Positions 6,901-15,500 of a stretch of 18,316 nucleotides of DNA are shown here, piece after piece; the first letter of the stretch is position 1; every line of letters begins with the position of its first letter. Source of the DNA: DASWJQ01 sp964517315 (lineage in GTDB: Bacteria > Chloroflexota > Anaerolineae > Anaerolineales > E44-bin32). The position numbers and the translations under genes are program-made. The DNA lies in the NCBI GenBank assembly GCA_964517315.1, contig CAZFCJ010000071.1, forward strand, positions 1 to 18,316. The letters are read 5' to 3'. The notes beneath the pieces are model-generated. The model did not search any database. It was not told the DNA's origin and saw nothing but the letters and a program-made list of their open reading frames with translations.

Positions 6901-9177
6901 CTACTGCTGGGTGCGCTGAACCCGCATCACCACCCGCTTCCCGAGGCCGATCTCGTCCCCGGGCGACAGCGGCATATCCTTGCGAGCCGGGATCGATTCG
7001 CCGTTCAGCGTCGTACCGTTGGTACTGCCCTCATCGCGCAGGTACAGCTTGCCGCCGGCAAAATTTATGATGGCGTGCCTGCGGGAGACTCCCCGATAGG
7101 CCAGGTCCAGCACGTTCCCGCCGCGCCCGATCGTAAACGGCACCGTGTTGATGCGGAAGGTGCGGCCGACGTAGTTACCGTCGGGCGTTTTCTCCACCGC
7201 CAGCTCAACCGGCGGCAACTGGGCGGCAGGTTCGGGCCGTTCGGCCGCTCCTGCACCCGCCCCCGCGGGCTGGAGAGGCGCCGGTCCCGGTTTGGGCGGA
7301 CGTTGCGCTGCGGGTCGGGCGGGCCCCGGCTGGGCCGGCTGCGGACCGGGACTGGCGGGTGGCTGGCGCTCACCCTCCTCGCCCCGCAGCCGCTGCCGGC
7401 TGCGTTCGATGGCCGCCGGCGACCACGGGTCATCGCCGCCGGAACCTGCCACCGGGCTTTCGAGGAGCACACCGGAGCCGCTGGAACGCCTCCGGTCGAG
7501 CACCACCACCTTGAACATAACTCCCAACGAGATGATGAAGAGCAGCGACAGACACGCGAGGAACGGCAGACTCGAGCGGACCCATCGACCCAGCCGAGTC
7601 AGGAAGCCCAGCTGGTAGACCGCGTCGTCGTAGGTCGTCTCGGCCAGCACACTTCCATCCGCGCTGATGGCGGCGAGCACGACGTTGTAGCTCCCGTTGG
7701 AGATGCCATCCAAAGGGATCTCAATGCGCTCCTGAGGCTCGATCTCGAAGCGCGAGCCGGGAACCACGGTGTTGTCTTCGGCGTCGTTCAACCACACCTC
7801 GTAGTGGGAAACGCCCTCCAGATTCGAGGCCGAGACGTTCAGCGAGAACGCCGGGGCTTCTTGATCCAGCTCGACGGAGTGGATCCGCACCTGGCCCTCG
7901 ACGATCGTCGGATCGTAGGTGAAGTCGTAGCGAGACTCAAACATCATGGCCCCGTTTGAGTCCAGACCGCGGATCAATAGCCGGTAGTCAGTTCCCTGTT
8001 CCAGGCGATTGGCTTCGATCTCGACCCGGTCGTCGACCTCAGCCCCGAATGGTGGCGAGGGAACGTTGTCCTCCACGTCGACGAGCTGCAGTTCGAATGA
8101 AGCGATATCATCGGGCCTCGTCAGTGTGAGGTTGAGGATCGCGTTGCCAGCGCCGCTGTAGGACACGCTGCGCACTCGAGCCCCGGGAGGCGCGACGTAA
8201 TCTTGAGACACCTCGAAGGTGACGGGAGACGATTCGACCCGGCTTCCGTCCTCCAGGATCACCGCCAATTGGGCCGAATTCTCGCCTGCACTGGGATAAA
8301 TCTCGGACTGAGCGAGCCACTGGTGGCTCATGGTCGAGATGATCCGGTTGAAGAGCAATGAAAGGCTGCCTTGTCCGCCCGTTTGGGAGAACCCCCCGGT
8401 CGACTGGGAGAGCTCCTGCAAGCGGGCTTCGTCGGCTGCCGTCATCCCTTGTGTTGTGAGGCCGATCGTGTGGATGGGGACCGGCGAGTCCTGGCGCGTC
8501 GCCTGCGCCACCAGCTCTTCATAGGTATGCTGACTGCACGGCTGCCCGTTGCCCAGGTCGTCCTTGCCGTCGGTGAACAGAACCACCGCACGCCGGCCTC
8601 GTGGTGCGGCGCTCAGGAGCTCGATGGCGCGGTAGGCGGCGTCGTACAGGCAGGTCCCGCTGTTCTGCACGGCAAAGGCCCGCCCGATCGCTTCGGTGAC
8701 GTCGGACTTGTCGGTCGTGAAATCGCGCAGGATTTGAATCTGGTTGTTGAACTGGATGACGGAGAACGAGGCCTCATCCGGAGCGCTCTCGACCGCCTGC
8801 GCGGCGGCCTCCTTCATCTGCCCCATCACGTTGAACATGGAGCCGCTGGCGTCCAGGACCAGGGCGATGTAAGCCGTCGAGGTTGGCTTGCCGACGGATG
8901 CTTCGTAGGTGGCCCCATCGCTCAACGTCACGCTGCCGCTGACGACCTGGGCCTCTTGTACGACTTGCCCCGAACCATCAATCATCGTAAAGTATAAGTT
9001 GAGCGAGACGGAGTTGGGTCCCTCTGAGAGTTCAGGGTAGTTAATCAGGGCTCTCGTGGCCCCTTGGGCCTGCCCTCCGGCGACGGTAAAGATGAGAAGT
9101 CCGAGGGCGACGCATGCTGCTAAAGCAAAGGCCCCTTTTCTGGTCCTTTCAAGTGCCCGTGCTGCGACTTTGATCAT
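6901..9177 (-). CDS. Secreted-side VWA domain, transmembrane helix and cytoplasmic FHA domain protein
   Basis: A 758-residue single-pass membrane protein (numbering below from the alternative GTG at 9180, one residue longer). A signal peptide or anchor lies at about 16-39. A von Willebrand A domain spans about 104-285, with MIDAS residues Asp110-x-Ser112-x-Ser114 and Asp204 (LFTDGKDD). Beta-sandwich-like repeats fill about 290-520. A transmembrane helix lies at about 538-560, followed by basic residues, a Pro/Ala/Gly-rich linker at about 600-660 and a C-terminal FHA domain at about 672-757 (Gly685-Arg686, Ser699-Arg-Arg-His702, Asn721). The topology places VWA outside for ligand binding and FHA inside for phosphothreonine binding. 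CCAGGAG precedes both possible starts. It is divergent from the WXG100 genes, sharing a 157-base control region, which suggests a link to that secretion system. Confidence 0.93.
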   Translation of the reverse strand: MIKVAARALERTRKGAFALAACVALGLLIFTVAGGQAQGATRALINYPELSEGPNSVSLNLYFTMIDGSGQVVQEAQVVSGSVTLSDGATYEASVGKPTSTAYIALVLDASGSMFNVMGQMKEAAAQAVESAPDEASFSVIQFNNQIQILRDFTTDKSDVTEAIGRAFAVQNSGTCLYDAAYRAIELLSAAPRGRRAVVLFTDGKDDLGNGQPCSQHTYEELVAQATRQDSPVPIHTIGLTTQGMTAADEARLQELSQSTGGFSQTGGQGSLSLLFNRIISTMSHQWLAQSEIYPSAGENSAQLAVILEDGSRVESSPVTFEVSQDYVAPPGARVRSVSYSGAGNAILNLTLTRPDDIASFELQLVDVEDNVPSPPFGAEVDDRVEIEANRLEQGTDYRLLIRGLDSNGAMMFESRYDFTYDPTIVEGQVRIHSVELDQEAPAFSLNVSASNLEGVSHYEVWLNDAEDNTVVPGSRFEIEPQERIEIPLDGISNGSYNVVLAAISADGSVLAETTYDDAVYQLGFLTRLGRWVRSSLPFLACLSLLFIISLGVMFKVVVLDRRRSSGSGVLLESPVAGSGGDDPWSPAAIERSRQRLRGEEGERQPPASPGPQPAQPGPARPAAQRPPKPGPAPLQPAGAGAGAAERPEPAAQLPPVELAVEKTPDGNYVGRTFRINTVPFTIGRGGNVLDLAYRGVSRRHAIINFAGGKLYLRDEGSTNGTTLNGESIPARKDMPLSPGDEIGLGKRVVMRVQRTQQ

Positions 9178-9266
9178 CACCTAGGATCTCCTGGGTCGCC
9201 GCTGTCATGATCGGCTCGCCCGCTTCGTTCCAACCACGAAAGTCGGGGGCTCGCTCATCTGCGCTA

Positions 9267-9272
9267 AGTATA
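9267..9272 (-). promoter_or_regulatory. -10 box of the VWA-FHA gene
   Basis: The minus strand reads TATACT about 90 bases before the start at 9177; the -35 position holds only TTCCCA at 17-bp spacing. The nested inverted repeat at 9280-9310 covers the -35/spacer region. Confidence 0.4.
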
Positions 9273-9279
9273 GACGCTG

Positions 9280-9310
9280 GACCCAGCAATGGGAAAGTCC
9301 CGCGTGGGTC
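9280..9310. promoter_or_regulatory. Nested inverted repeat between divergent VWA-FHA and WXG100 genes
   Basis: An outer pair GACCCA/TGGGTC (9280-9285, 9305-9310) encloses an inner pair GGGA/TCCC (9291-9294, 9298-9301). It sits over the upstream part of the minus-strand promoter and eight bases before the Shine-Dalgarno of the plus-strand gene. It could be a shared operator or a leader hairpin. Confidence 0.35.
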
Positions 9311-9334
9311 TCGTCATAAGGAGGCGATGAGAAC

Positions 9335-10072
9335 ATGGCGCGCGACGAAGAAACCGACAGCGCCAAGGGCGGCAAGTCCGCCGCCAAGGAGACCCCTCAG
9401 GAGCAGACCGCGCAATCCGGCGCGGGCGAGGCCGACGCGGGCGCAGGGGGTGCTGCCGAGGCGGCCCGGGGTCCCGGCGCCGAAACCAGCTTCGCAACCG
9501 GCGGGCGCTCCAGTGGAGGGGGCGGAGGAGGCGGCGCAGCGGGCGCCGGCGAATCGGGCGCTTCAGAGGGTGGCGCCGGCGCTGAAGCCGGGGGTGGGGG
9601 CGATTCGAGCTCGGCCAGTGGCGCTTCCGGAACCGGTGCAGGGGGAGCCGGGGGCGGAGGCTCCGGAGGAGGTGATGGAGCAGGAGGTGTAGCTGGAACG
9701 ACAGAAGGATCATCCATAGGCTCAATAGGAGGCATTGGAATGGCAGTCGACGAACGAACTCTGCTGGTGGATTACGACGGAATGGATGAAGTGCTCGGCC
9801 ACATCCGCGAGATGCACGACCAGGCCAGCGAGATGCGCGATTTGCTCCAGAGGCATACGGACAACCTCGAAGGTGGTATGTGGAAGGGCAAAGGAGCGAC
9901 GGCCTACTACAAGGAGTTCAATGACGTCATCAAGCCGGCGCTTGACCGCCTTGTACAGGGCACGGAAGAGGCCCAAGTCACCATCAAAAAGATGAAGGGC
10001 GAAACCCAGACCCTCGAGGAGCAGATCGCTGCGGCCTGGAAGGAGATGATCGGCCTGGTACCCGGAGGCTGA
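9335..10072 (+). CDS. WXG100-family protein with long Gly/Ala-rich N-terminal extension
   Basis: A 245-residue protein. Residues 1-135 are a low-complexity Gly/Ala/Ser/Glu sequence, probably disordered. Residues 136-245 form a typical WXG100 (ESAT-6-like) helical hairpin: first helix about 150-183, turn GGMWKGKG with the Trp-x-Gly motif, second helix about 195-237. WXG100 proteins are small substrates or partners of type VII secretion and normally about 100 residues long, so the extension is unusual. The ATG at 9335 has AAGGAGG ten bases upstream. A second ATG at 9740 has an ideal AGGAGG and would give an ordinary 110-residue WXG100 protein, so two products are possible. It is the first of four related genes in a row. 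Confidence 0.88.
   Translation: MARDEETDSAKGGKSAAKETPQEQTAQSGAGEADAGAGGAAEAARGPGAETSFATGGRSSGGGGGGGAAGAGESGASEGGAGAEAGGGGDSSSASGASGTGAGGAGGGGSGGGDGAGGVAGTTEGSSIGSIGGIGMAVDERTLLVDYDGMDEVLGHIREMHDQASEMRDLLQRHTDNLEGGMWKGKGATAYYKEFNDVIKPALDRLVQGTEEAQVTIKKMKGETQTLEEQIAAAWKEMIGLVPGG
9727..9742 (+). promoter_or_regulatory. Internal ribosome binding site and second start of the WXG100 gene
   Basis: AGGAGG at 9727-9732 is followed by a 7-base spacer and ATG at 9740, in frame with the long ORF. The 50 bases before it are visibly less GC-rich than the preceding Gly/Ala-coding stretch. The start lies exactly at the boundary between the disordered extension and the WXG100 domain. Confidence 0.6.
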
Positions 10073-10127
10073 TACCGGATCCAGACGACTGCGCACTCAA
10101 TGAGAACGGAAGTGAAGGAGATATATC

Positions 10128-10424
10128 ATGCCTGATGTCAAGATGGATTTCGAGGCCGTGGAAGGTGCGGCCGGCGCGTACGACCACGCCGCCGAAATGT
10201 TGGATGACATGATCTCAAAGTCCTCCAAAGTCGCCGCTCGTCTGCGCGATGGCGGAATGAAGGGCAAGGCGGGCGAGGAACTCGCCAACGCCTTCGAGAA
10301 CCGTCTCAACGCGGCGCTGCGCCGAATGCAGGAGAAGTTCCAGGATACGGAGAGCGACCTGCGCAATGCCCGCAAAGCGGCGGAAGAGGGCATCGAACAG
10401 GCCGCCAGCCGGTTCGCGCAGTAA
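10128..10424 (+). CDS. WXG100-like protein, Trp replaced
   Basis: A 98-residue helical-hairpin protein of WXG100 size and layout: helix one about 8-38, turn RDGGMKGKAG, helix two about 47-95. The turn aligns with GGMWKGKG of the upstream protein but lacks the Trp, a variation also seen in one partner of known heterodimers such as CFP-10/ESAT-6. There is no signal peptide and no C-terminal Tyr-x-x-x-Asp/Glu export motif; the tail is EQAASRFAQ, similar to EQAAAGFAG of the gene at 10838. AAGGAG lies seven bases before the ATG. It is probably a secreted partner or substrate of the ATPase encoded at 12516. Confidence 0.85.
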   Translation: MPDVKMDFEAVEGAAGAYDHAAEMLDDMISKSSKVAARLRDGGMKGKAGEELANAFENRLNAALRRMQEKFQDTESDLRNARKAAEEGIEQAASRFAQ

Positions 10425-10458
10425 GCCACTTCGACCCGTAAGAGAGAGGCTTTAACCC

Positions 10459-10779
10459 ATGTTCAAATTCATTGGAAAAATGGTCAGCGGTCCGGTGAGC
10501 CGGATCATTGGCCAGGCCACGAAGCTGGACGATGAGGTGCTCTCCCCGGTCAAGACCTTCCAGAATCAACTGCAGGGCGAAATCTGGACCGGGGCGGACG
10601 CCGACAAATTCGCCGAGGAGATTCAGCGCGATCTCATTCCCAAAGTACAGAACGTCATCGCCGCCATCGCCGGTGTCCAGAGCCCGTTCACGAAGATCTC
10701 GGACGCGGTCGGCTCGACGGATGACAAGATGATGGGCATGGCCCAGAATCTCGGCGATGTATTCGACGGCATCTTCTGA
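10459..10779 (+). CDS. WXG100-like protein with WTG motif
   Basis: A 106-residue protein with a short amphipathic start (MFKFIGKMVSGPVSRIIGQA), a first helix about 22-40, the turn GEIWTGADADKFAEEI containing Trp-Thr-Gly (WXG), a second helix to about 70, and a short C-terminal helix ending in VFDGIF. Size, two-helix pattern and motif fit WXG100. AGAGAGG lies nine bases upstream of the ATG, and the gene is 34 bases after its neighbour, so the four small genes probably form one transcript. No export-type C-terminal motif is visible. Confidence 0.83.
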   Translation: MFKFIGKMVSGPVSRIIGQATKLDDEVLSPVKTFQNQLQGEIWTGADADKFAEEIQRDLIPKVQNVIAAIAGVQSPFTKISDAVGSTDDKMMGMAQNLGDVFDGIF

Positions 10780-10837
10780 GCAGGAATGCCGCGTGAACGC
10801 TAGGTAAAACCCTTATTTGCAAAGGAGGTAGTCAAAG

Positions 10838-11140
10838 ATGGCACAAGGCCTCGAGACTACGATGGATTATGACGCCGTGGAGAACATCGCCAAGGGTTTT
10901 GACACTGCGGCGGACGTCTGCAAAGCCGTAGGCATCGCCCTCGAAGCGGCGATCAACGCGATCCGGGCCAGCCTGTTCGGCAACGTCTTCGGCGCCCATA
11001 TCAAGCGCTGGCTGCAGGGCATCAAGAAAGCGGTCGGCGAACTTGAGACCGAACTGCGCGAGATCTCCGGTGACCTGCGGATCGCCATCAAAGAACACCG
11101 CGAAGCGGAAGAGCAGGCCGCGGCGGGCTTTGCCGGCTGA
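10838..11140 (+). CDS. WXG100-like protein lacking the WXG motif
   Basis: A 100-residue, mostly helical protein: helix one about 9-45, a turn containing SLFGNVFGAH, then helix two about 52-97. The Trp-x-Gly turn is absent, Phe-Gly taking its place, while one Trp occurs early in the second helix. The tail EEQAAAGFAG resembles the end of the protein encoded at 10128, suggesting these two form one class and the WXG-bearing proteins the other. AAAGGAGG lies nine bases before the ATG. It is the last of the run, followed by a hairpin terminator. Confidence 0.78.
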   Translation: MAQGLETTMDYDAVENIAKGFDTAADVCKAVGIALEAAINAIRASLFGNVFGAHIKRWLQGIKKAVGELETELREISGDLRIAIKEHREAEEQAAAGFAG

Positions 11141-11171
11141 TCTCCTTGATCACAATTTCACAGCGCCGATG

Positions 11172-11200
11172 AAGGCACCCAGCGTGGGTGCCTTTGTCGT
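11172..11200 (+). terminator. Terminator after the WXG100 gene run
   Basis: AAGGCACCCA-GCG-TGGGTGCCTT is a perfect 10-bp stem with a 3-base loop, followed by TGTCGTCT (weak T tract). It lies 32 bases after the last WXG100 gene and 45 bases before the convergent pseudokinase gene, so it could serve both directions, though the T-rich side favours the plus strand. Confidence 0.75.
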
Positions 11201-11238
11201 CTCAGGGTTGCGCTTCAGATTGGGGAACTTGAGAGGCG

Positions 11239-12342
11239 TCAGCTCAGGAAAGCCAGCAGGAGGATGAGCAGCGAAACCAGGAAGGAGGCGGCGGTCAAGC
11301 CGATGTAGACGCGCCTGCGGGTCGAACTCCGTTTCTTTTCTTTGGGTATTCGACCGAAGAGGCGCCGCAGGTCGCGGCCGAATTCCAGCGCATTCGGGTA
11401 GCGCTCAGAAGGCCGGCGAGCGATCGTCCGGTCGACGATCGCGTGCGCCGCTTCAGGGAGATCCACCCGCCCCACTGCTTTCGGACGGTGCGACCGGACC
11501 GCTTCACGAACCTCGTCATCGCGACGCGTTGCGGCGGCGTGGACGGGCCTTCCCGTGAGCATTTCGTACAGCAGCAGGCCGAAACCGTAGACATCCGACG
11601 CCGGTGTCGCCGGCTCACAATCTTTCATGTTCTGCTCGGTCGTGTATGTGAGCTCCGGCGCCGTGTACGCCGGAAGCCCGAAGTTGTGCAACCAGCGCAG
11701 GTGCTCCGGGAGCGTGTCTTGAATGAGCATTCCGAGATCCACCAGTACGGGCCGGGGAACGCCCTCCATGTCGTAGCGAACCAGGATCAGGTCCGGGCTG
11801 AGCATGAGGTGCAGAAGCTTCAGTCGCTGGTGCAACAGCGCGGTCGCATCCGCGACGCCCTGAATGAGCCACCCCACGTGATCGATCCAGGGCTGGGGGT
11901 TTTTCAGCAGCTCCTCACGCAGGAAAGAGCCCTCCACGAAGTGCAGGATCTCGAATACATGCTCCTGGTCGTGCACCATGGCATGGGCGAACGGATGAGA
12001 TCGGATCGTGGAGGGCCCATAGGCGGGCAGGAGGGCCGGCAATGAGGGATGGCTCGACTCTTCCTTCCGCCCCTGCAAACGCGCCAGCACGTTGGCCTCG
12101 CGCTTCAGCCGCTCCTCGCCGCCCTTATGGGCCACTTTAACGAAAACGGGCTCCTCATCCCTGCGCCCCTCGTAGAGCGTGAACGAGCGCATGACCTTGA
12201 GGGGACGAACGACCTCGACGTCGCCCAAGACGTCGCCGTAGGCGAACATAAACGGACTGTCTTCGGCCGGGCAATCCGCCTCCTGGCACCACAGGTTTCC
12301 GTCCATACCTATGCGGCCACAAACTGTGCAAACGCGTTTCAA
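11239..12342 (-). CDS. Zinc-ribbon pseudokinase with C-terminal membrane anchor
   Basis: A 367-residue protein with the Hanks-type Ser/Thr kinase fold. An N-terminal zinc ribbon (Cys5, Cys8, Cys19, Cys24) precedes a kinase domain at about 38-328, and a transmembrane helix lies at about 346-366 with basic residues before it (tail anchor, kinase side in the cytoplasm). The fold residues Lys69, Glu82, Asp202 (DLG), Ala-Pro-Glu228-230 and Asp250 are kept. The catalytic loop His-Arg-Asp is His178-Leu-Met180 and the metal-binding Asn is Leu185, so it should be catalytically dead. The TTG start at 12342 is chosen because a stop lies just upstream, GAGGA precedes it, and the Cys ligands would otherwise be lost. 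It lies between the WXG100 genes and the EccC-type ATPase and may act as an EssB/YukC-like membrane scaffold. Confidence 0.88.
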   Translation of the reverse strand: MKRVCTVCGRIGMDGNLWCQEADCPAEDSPFMFAYGDVLGDVEVVRPLKVMRSFTLYEGRRDEEPVFVKVAHKGGEERLKREANVLARLQGRKEESSHPSLPALLPAYGPSTIRSHPFAHAMVHDQEHVFEILHFVEGSFLREELLKNPQPWIDHVGWLIQGVADATALLHQRLKLLHLMLSPDLILVRYDMEGVPRPVLVDLGMLIQDTLPEHLRWLHNFGLPAYTAPELTYTTEQNMKDCEPATPASDVYGFGLLLYEMLTGRPVHAAATRRDDEVREAVRSHRPKAVGRVDLPEAAHAIVDRTIARRPSERYPNALEFGRDLRRLFGRIPKEKKRSSTRRRVYIGLTAASFLVSLLILLLAFLS

Positions 12343-12391
12343 ACTACCGTCCTCAGTTGTCCAAATCCGACCCTTTAGCCGGGCCTGCGAA

Positions 12392-12420
12392 TTGACGCAC
12401 CGGGGTACTTATGCCACAAT
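12392..12420 (+). promoter_or_regulatory. Candidate promoter of the EccC-type ATPase gene
   Basis: TTGACG, a 17-base spacer and CACAAT end 95 bases before the GTG at 12516. The -35 is near consensus and the spacing ideal; the -10 is moderate. It lies in the divergent region shared with the pseudokinase gene. Confidence 0.5.
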
Positions 12421-12430
12421 GTGGAGCGCT

Positions 12431-12461
12431 TGTAGGAAGGCTACATTTGGTCCCCAGCCTT
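12431..12461 (+). promoter_or_regulatory. Overlapping inverted repeats in the ATPase leader
   Basis: TGTAG-GAAGG-CTACA (12431-12445) and AAGGCT/AGCCTT (12437-12442, 12456-12461) share bases, so only one hairpin can form at a time. They lie just downstream of the candidate promoter and could be an operator or a switchable leader. Confidence 0.35.
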
Positions 12462-12515
12462 GTCAAGTAGACGCATTCAAAACGCCCCCAAGGCAACCGG
12501 GAGAAAGGGAAGCAA

Positions 12516-15500
12516 GTGACCACCCAGTATATCGACCGGCCTCCGAGAATCCAGCCTGAACTCCCCATCGAGACGATCGAGATTCCGCCGCCGCCGGACA
12601 AGGACAGCGGTCGCGGATTGCCGGTGCGGCAGATCATCCTGCCGCTCATCACGATCCTGGGCTATGTCCTGCTTTCCGCCACCGGCCAGGGCCGCAACTT
12701 GGCTTTGATGATCCCCATGGGCATCTCGGTCGTCGGCACCGTCATTTTCGCCTACTACTCCTACAACCAAGAAAAGCAGGAAATGGAAGATCTGGAGGCC
12801 GCTTACAACAAGCGCCTGAAAGACATGCGCCGGCAAATGCACGTCTCCCAGCACATGCAGCGCTACTACTACCGCTACAACAACCCGGATCCGCTCACCA
12901 CCGTGCGCATGGCCACCGGCGATGAGCAGAGCCGGGCCGGTTCACGGCTGTGGGAACGGCGGCCGGACGACGTCGACTTCGGCCACATCCGCGTCGGCAT
13001 CGGCACGCGCCCCTCCACCGTCACCTACAAGGCCGAGCAAAGCAATGAGAACAAAGAGGACCCACAGCAGGATGAGGCCGAGCGAATCGCCGAAGAATCG
13101 CGCTTCGTCGACGATGTGCCGATCACGATCCCGCTGCGGTCCTTCGTTCCGCCGGAAGAAAGCGGAGGCGGCGAAGGCGACTCCAAGGACGACGCTCCGG
13201 CTAAGAAGGTGGTGCAAGGCCGTCATTCCATCGGAGTCGCCGGCGACAACGCGGCCAAGGTGGCCGACTTCACGCGGGCCCTGTTAGTCAACTACACGGC
13301 CCTGCATTCCCCTGTGGACAGCCGACTGTACGTCTGCGGTCCGCCTAAATCGGACCGGCGCTGGGAGTGGGCGATCTGGCTTCCGCACACCAACTCGCGC
13401 ACCGAGAGCTACGTCGGCGATCAGATGTGCTTCGATCCGGAGGCCGTGGACGAGTTCTGGGATAACTTATTGGTCGAATTGGACAATCGGCGGCAGCGAC
13501 TTCAGGACAAGGAAGGCGGCGACGTCACGATCCCCCACCTCCTGCTGGTCGTCGACAAACTGGATCCCGTCGATTCCGACTCGCCGTTCGCCGAGCCGGA
13601 GGCCGAGGAGGCCGTCTCGATCATCATGCGCGAGGGTCTGCAGCTCGGCGCCTCGGTGATTTTCCTGGTGCCCCAGGCGTCCAAAGTGCCCAGCGACTGC
13701 CAGGCGGTGGTCGAGATCGAACCCATCGGCGCCGAGGTGGCCTTCCGTTACGCGGAGACCGGGCTAAACACGGAGCGCTACATCGGCACCGCCGACACCC
13801 TGGATCCGGTGCGAGCCGAGAACATGTTCGCCCGTCAGATCAAGGATTTGGGAGTCAGGCGCGGCTTCGGCGAGGACCTGACCACCTATGTGACCCTGAC
13901 CGACATGTTGAACGTCAGCAAGGTCGACGAGATCCCGATCGCCGACCATTGGTCCCGCTACGGCACCCCGGAAGGCGCCGAATGGCTGCGCGGGCCGATC
14001 GGGGTGATGGGCGCCAACAAGATCCGCCGGCTTGCGCTCTCCGCCGACGAGGACGGGGTGCACGGCATGATCGCGGGGACGACCGGATCCGGCAAGTCAG
14101 AGCTCCTGCTGACCATGATCGCCGCGTTGGCGCTGCGCTATCCACCCACGGTGCTCAATTTCGTGCTCGTCGACTACAAGGGCGGCTCGGCCTTCGAGCC
14201 GTTCCGGCCCTTGCCCCACGTCGTGGACATCGCCACCAACCTGGAAGGCAACGCCGTCGAGCGCATGTTCATCGCTATCAAGGCCGAATTGGACCGACGG
14301 GGGAAGATCCTCAAGGACCACAACGTCAAGCACATCGTGGAATACCGAAAGCGGGGCTACCAGCACGAGAAGCCGTTCCCGCACCTGTTCGTCATCGTCG
14401 ACGAGTTCGCGGAAATGGTGGCCGAGAACCCCGAGTACAAGGCCCGCTTCGACAGCATCACCCGCCTCGGCCGGGCCATCGGAGTCTCCCTCATCCTGGC
14501 GACTCAGCGGCCGACCGGTGCCGTGACCGACCAGATGCGCGCCAACATGAAATTCAAGATCTGCCTGCGGGTGGAGACCCCCGACGACAGCCGGGAGCTG
14601 CTGCGGCGCTCCGACGCCGCCTATCTGCCGAGCAATGTGCCCGGCCGCGCCTACATCCAGGTCGGCAACGAGGGGCTCACCCTGATGCAGGTGGCCCGCA
14701 CGGGCGGGCCCTATACGGCCGACGAGCCGGTGAACCTCGACGACGTCATCTGGTTGGACGAGATCGATCAAACCAACGGGCGCGATCCGGCCACATCGGG
14801 GAACGGCAAAGAACCGGACCTGAAAGCCGCACCCGAACCGGACGGGCAGGAAATCGAGGCGGACGGCAACCCCGGCGACGGAGCGGCCGCTGGAACCGGC
14901 AGGGAGGAGGACGACGGCGACGGGACCGGCGCCGGCAACCCCGAAGGTGGCCCGCCCGCGGCCGAGAACCCCTCGGTGGGCGCAGGCGACGGCCAAGCCG
15001 TCCCGGCCTCGGCGACTCGAGGGACCGCCGCGCCGCTGACCGTCGGGCTGCGCGCCCGCGATCCAAGTACGCCGAAGAAATACACGGCCCAGGAGATCGC
15101 GGACGCCATCAACCAACCTGCGGAGACGCTGGTCGATTGGGTCGTCGGCGCCGCATCGATCACCGCCGACCAGGAGGGTATCCCGGAGCAGTCCAAGCCG
15201 TGGCCCGATCCGCTTCCGGTCTTTCTGCCGTTGAACCTGCCGATCGCCGCCGGCTATCTCAACACCGCCCGCCCCCACGACGGCAATCTGACGCTCTGTC
15301 CGCAATTGGCCGAGTGGCTCGAGGGGGAGGGCGAGTGGCCGGGAACCGACTGGCGCAAGGACCCTCTCGAAGTCGATATCGGAATCGTCGACAACCCGTA
15401 TCACTCGGAGCAGCGGATCCTGACCATCGACCTCAAGGCCGGCCCGCTGGTCCTGTTCGGCGCGCCGGGATGGGGCAAAACGACTTTCCTGCGCACCCTG

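Noticed and set aside
9264..9735. Minus-strand Pro-rich and Leu/Arg-rich ORFs opposite the Gly/Ala-rich WXG100 extension
   Set aside because: They are the complements of Gly/Ala codons; the plus frame has two strong Shine-Dalgarno sites and joins the WXG100 domain in frame.
11239..12342. Active Ser/Thr protein kinase phosphorylating the FHA partners
   Set aside because: The catalytic Asp and metal-binding Asn are replaced by Met180 and Leu185, so an active kinase would have to be encoded elsewhere.
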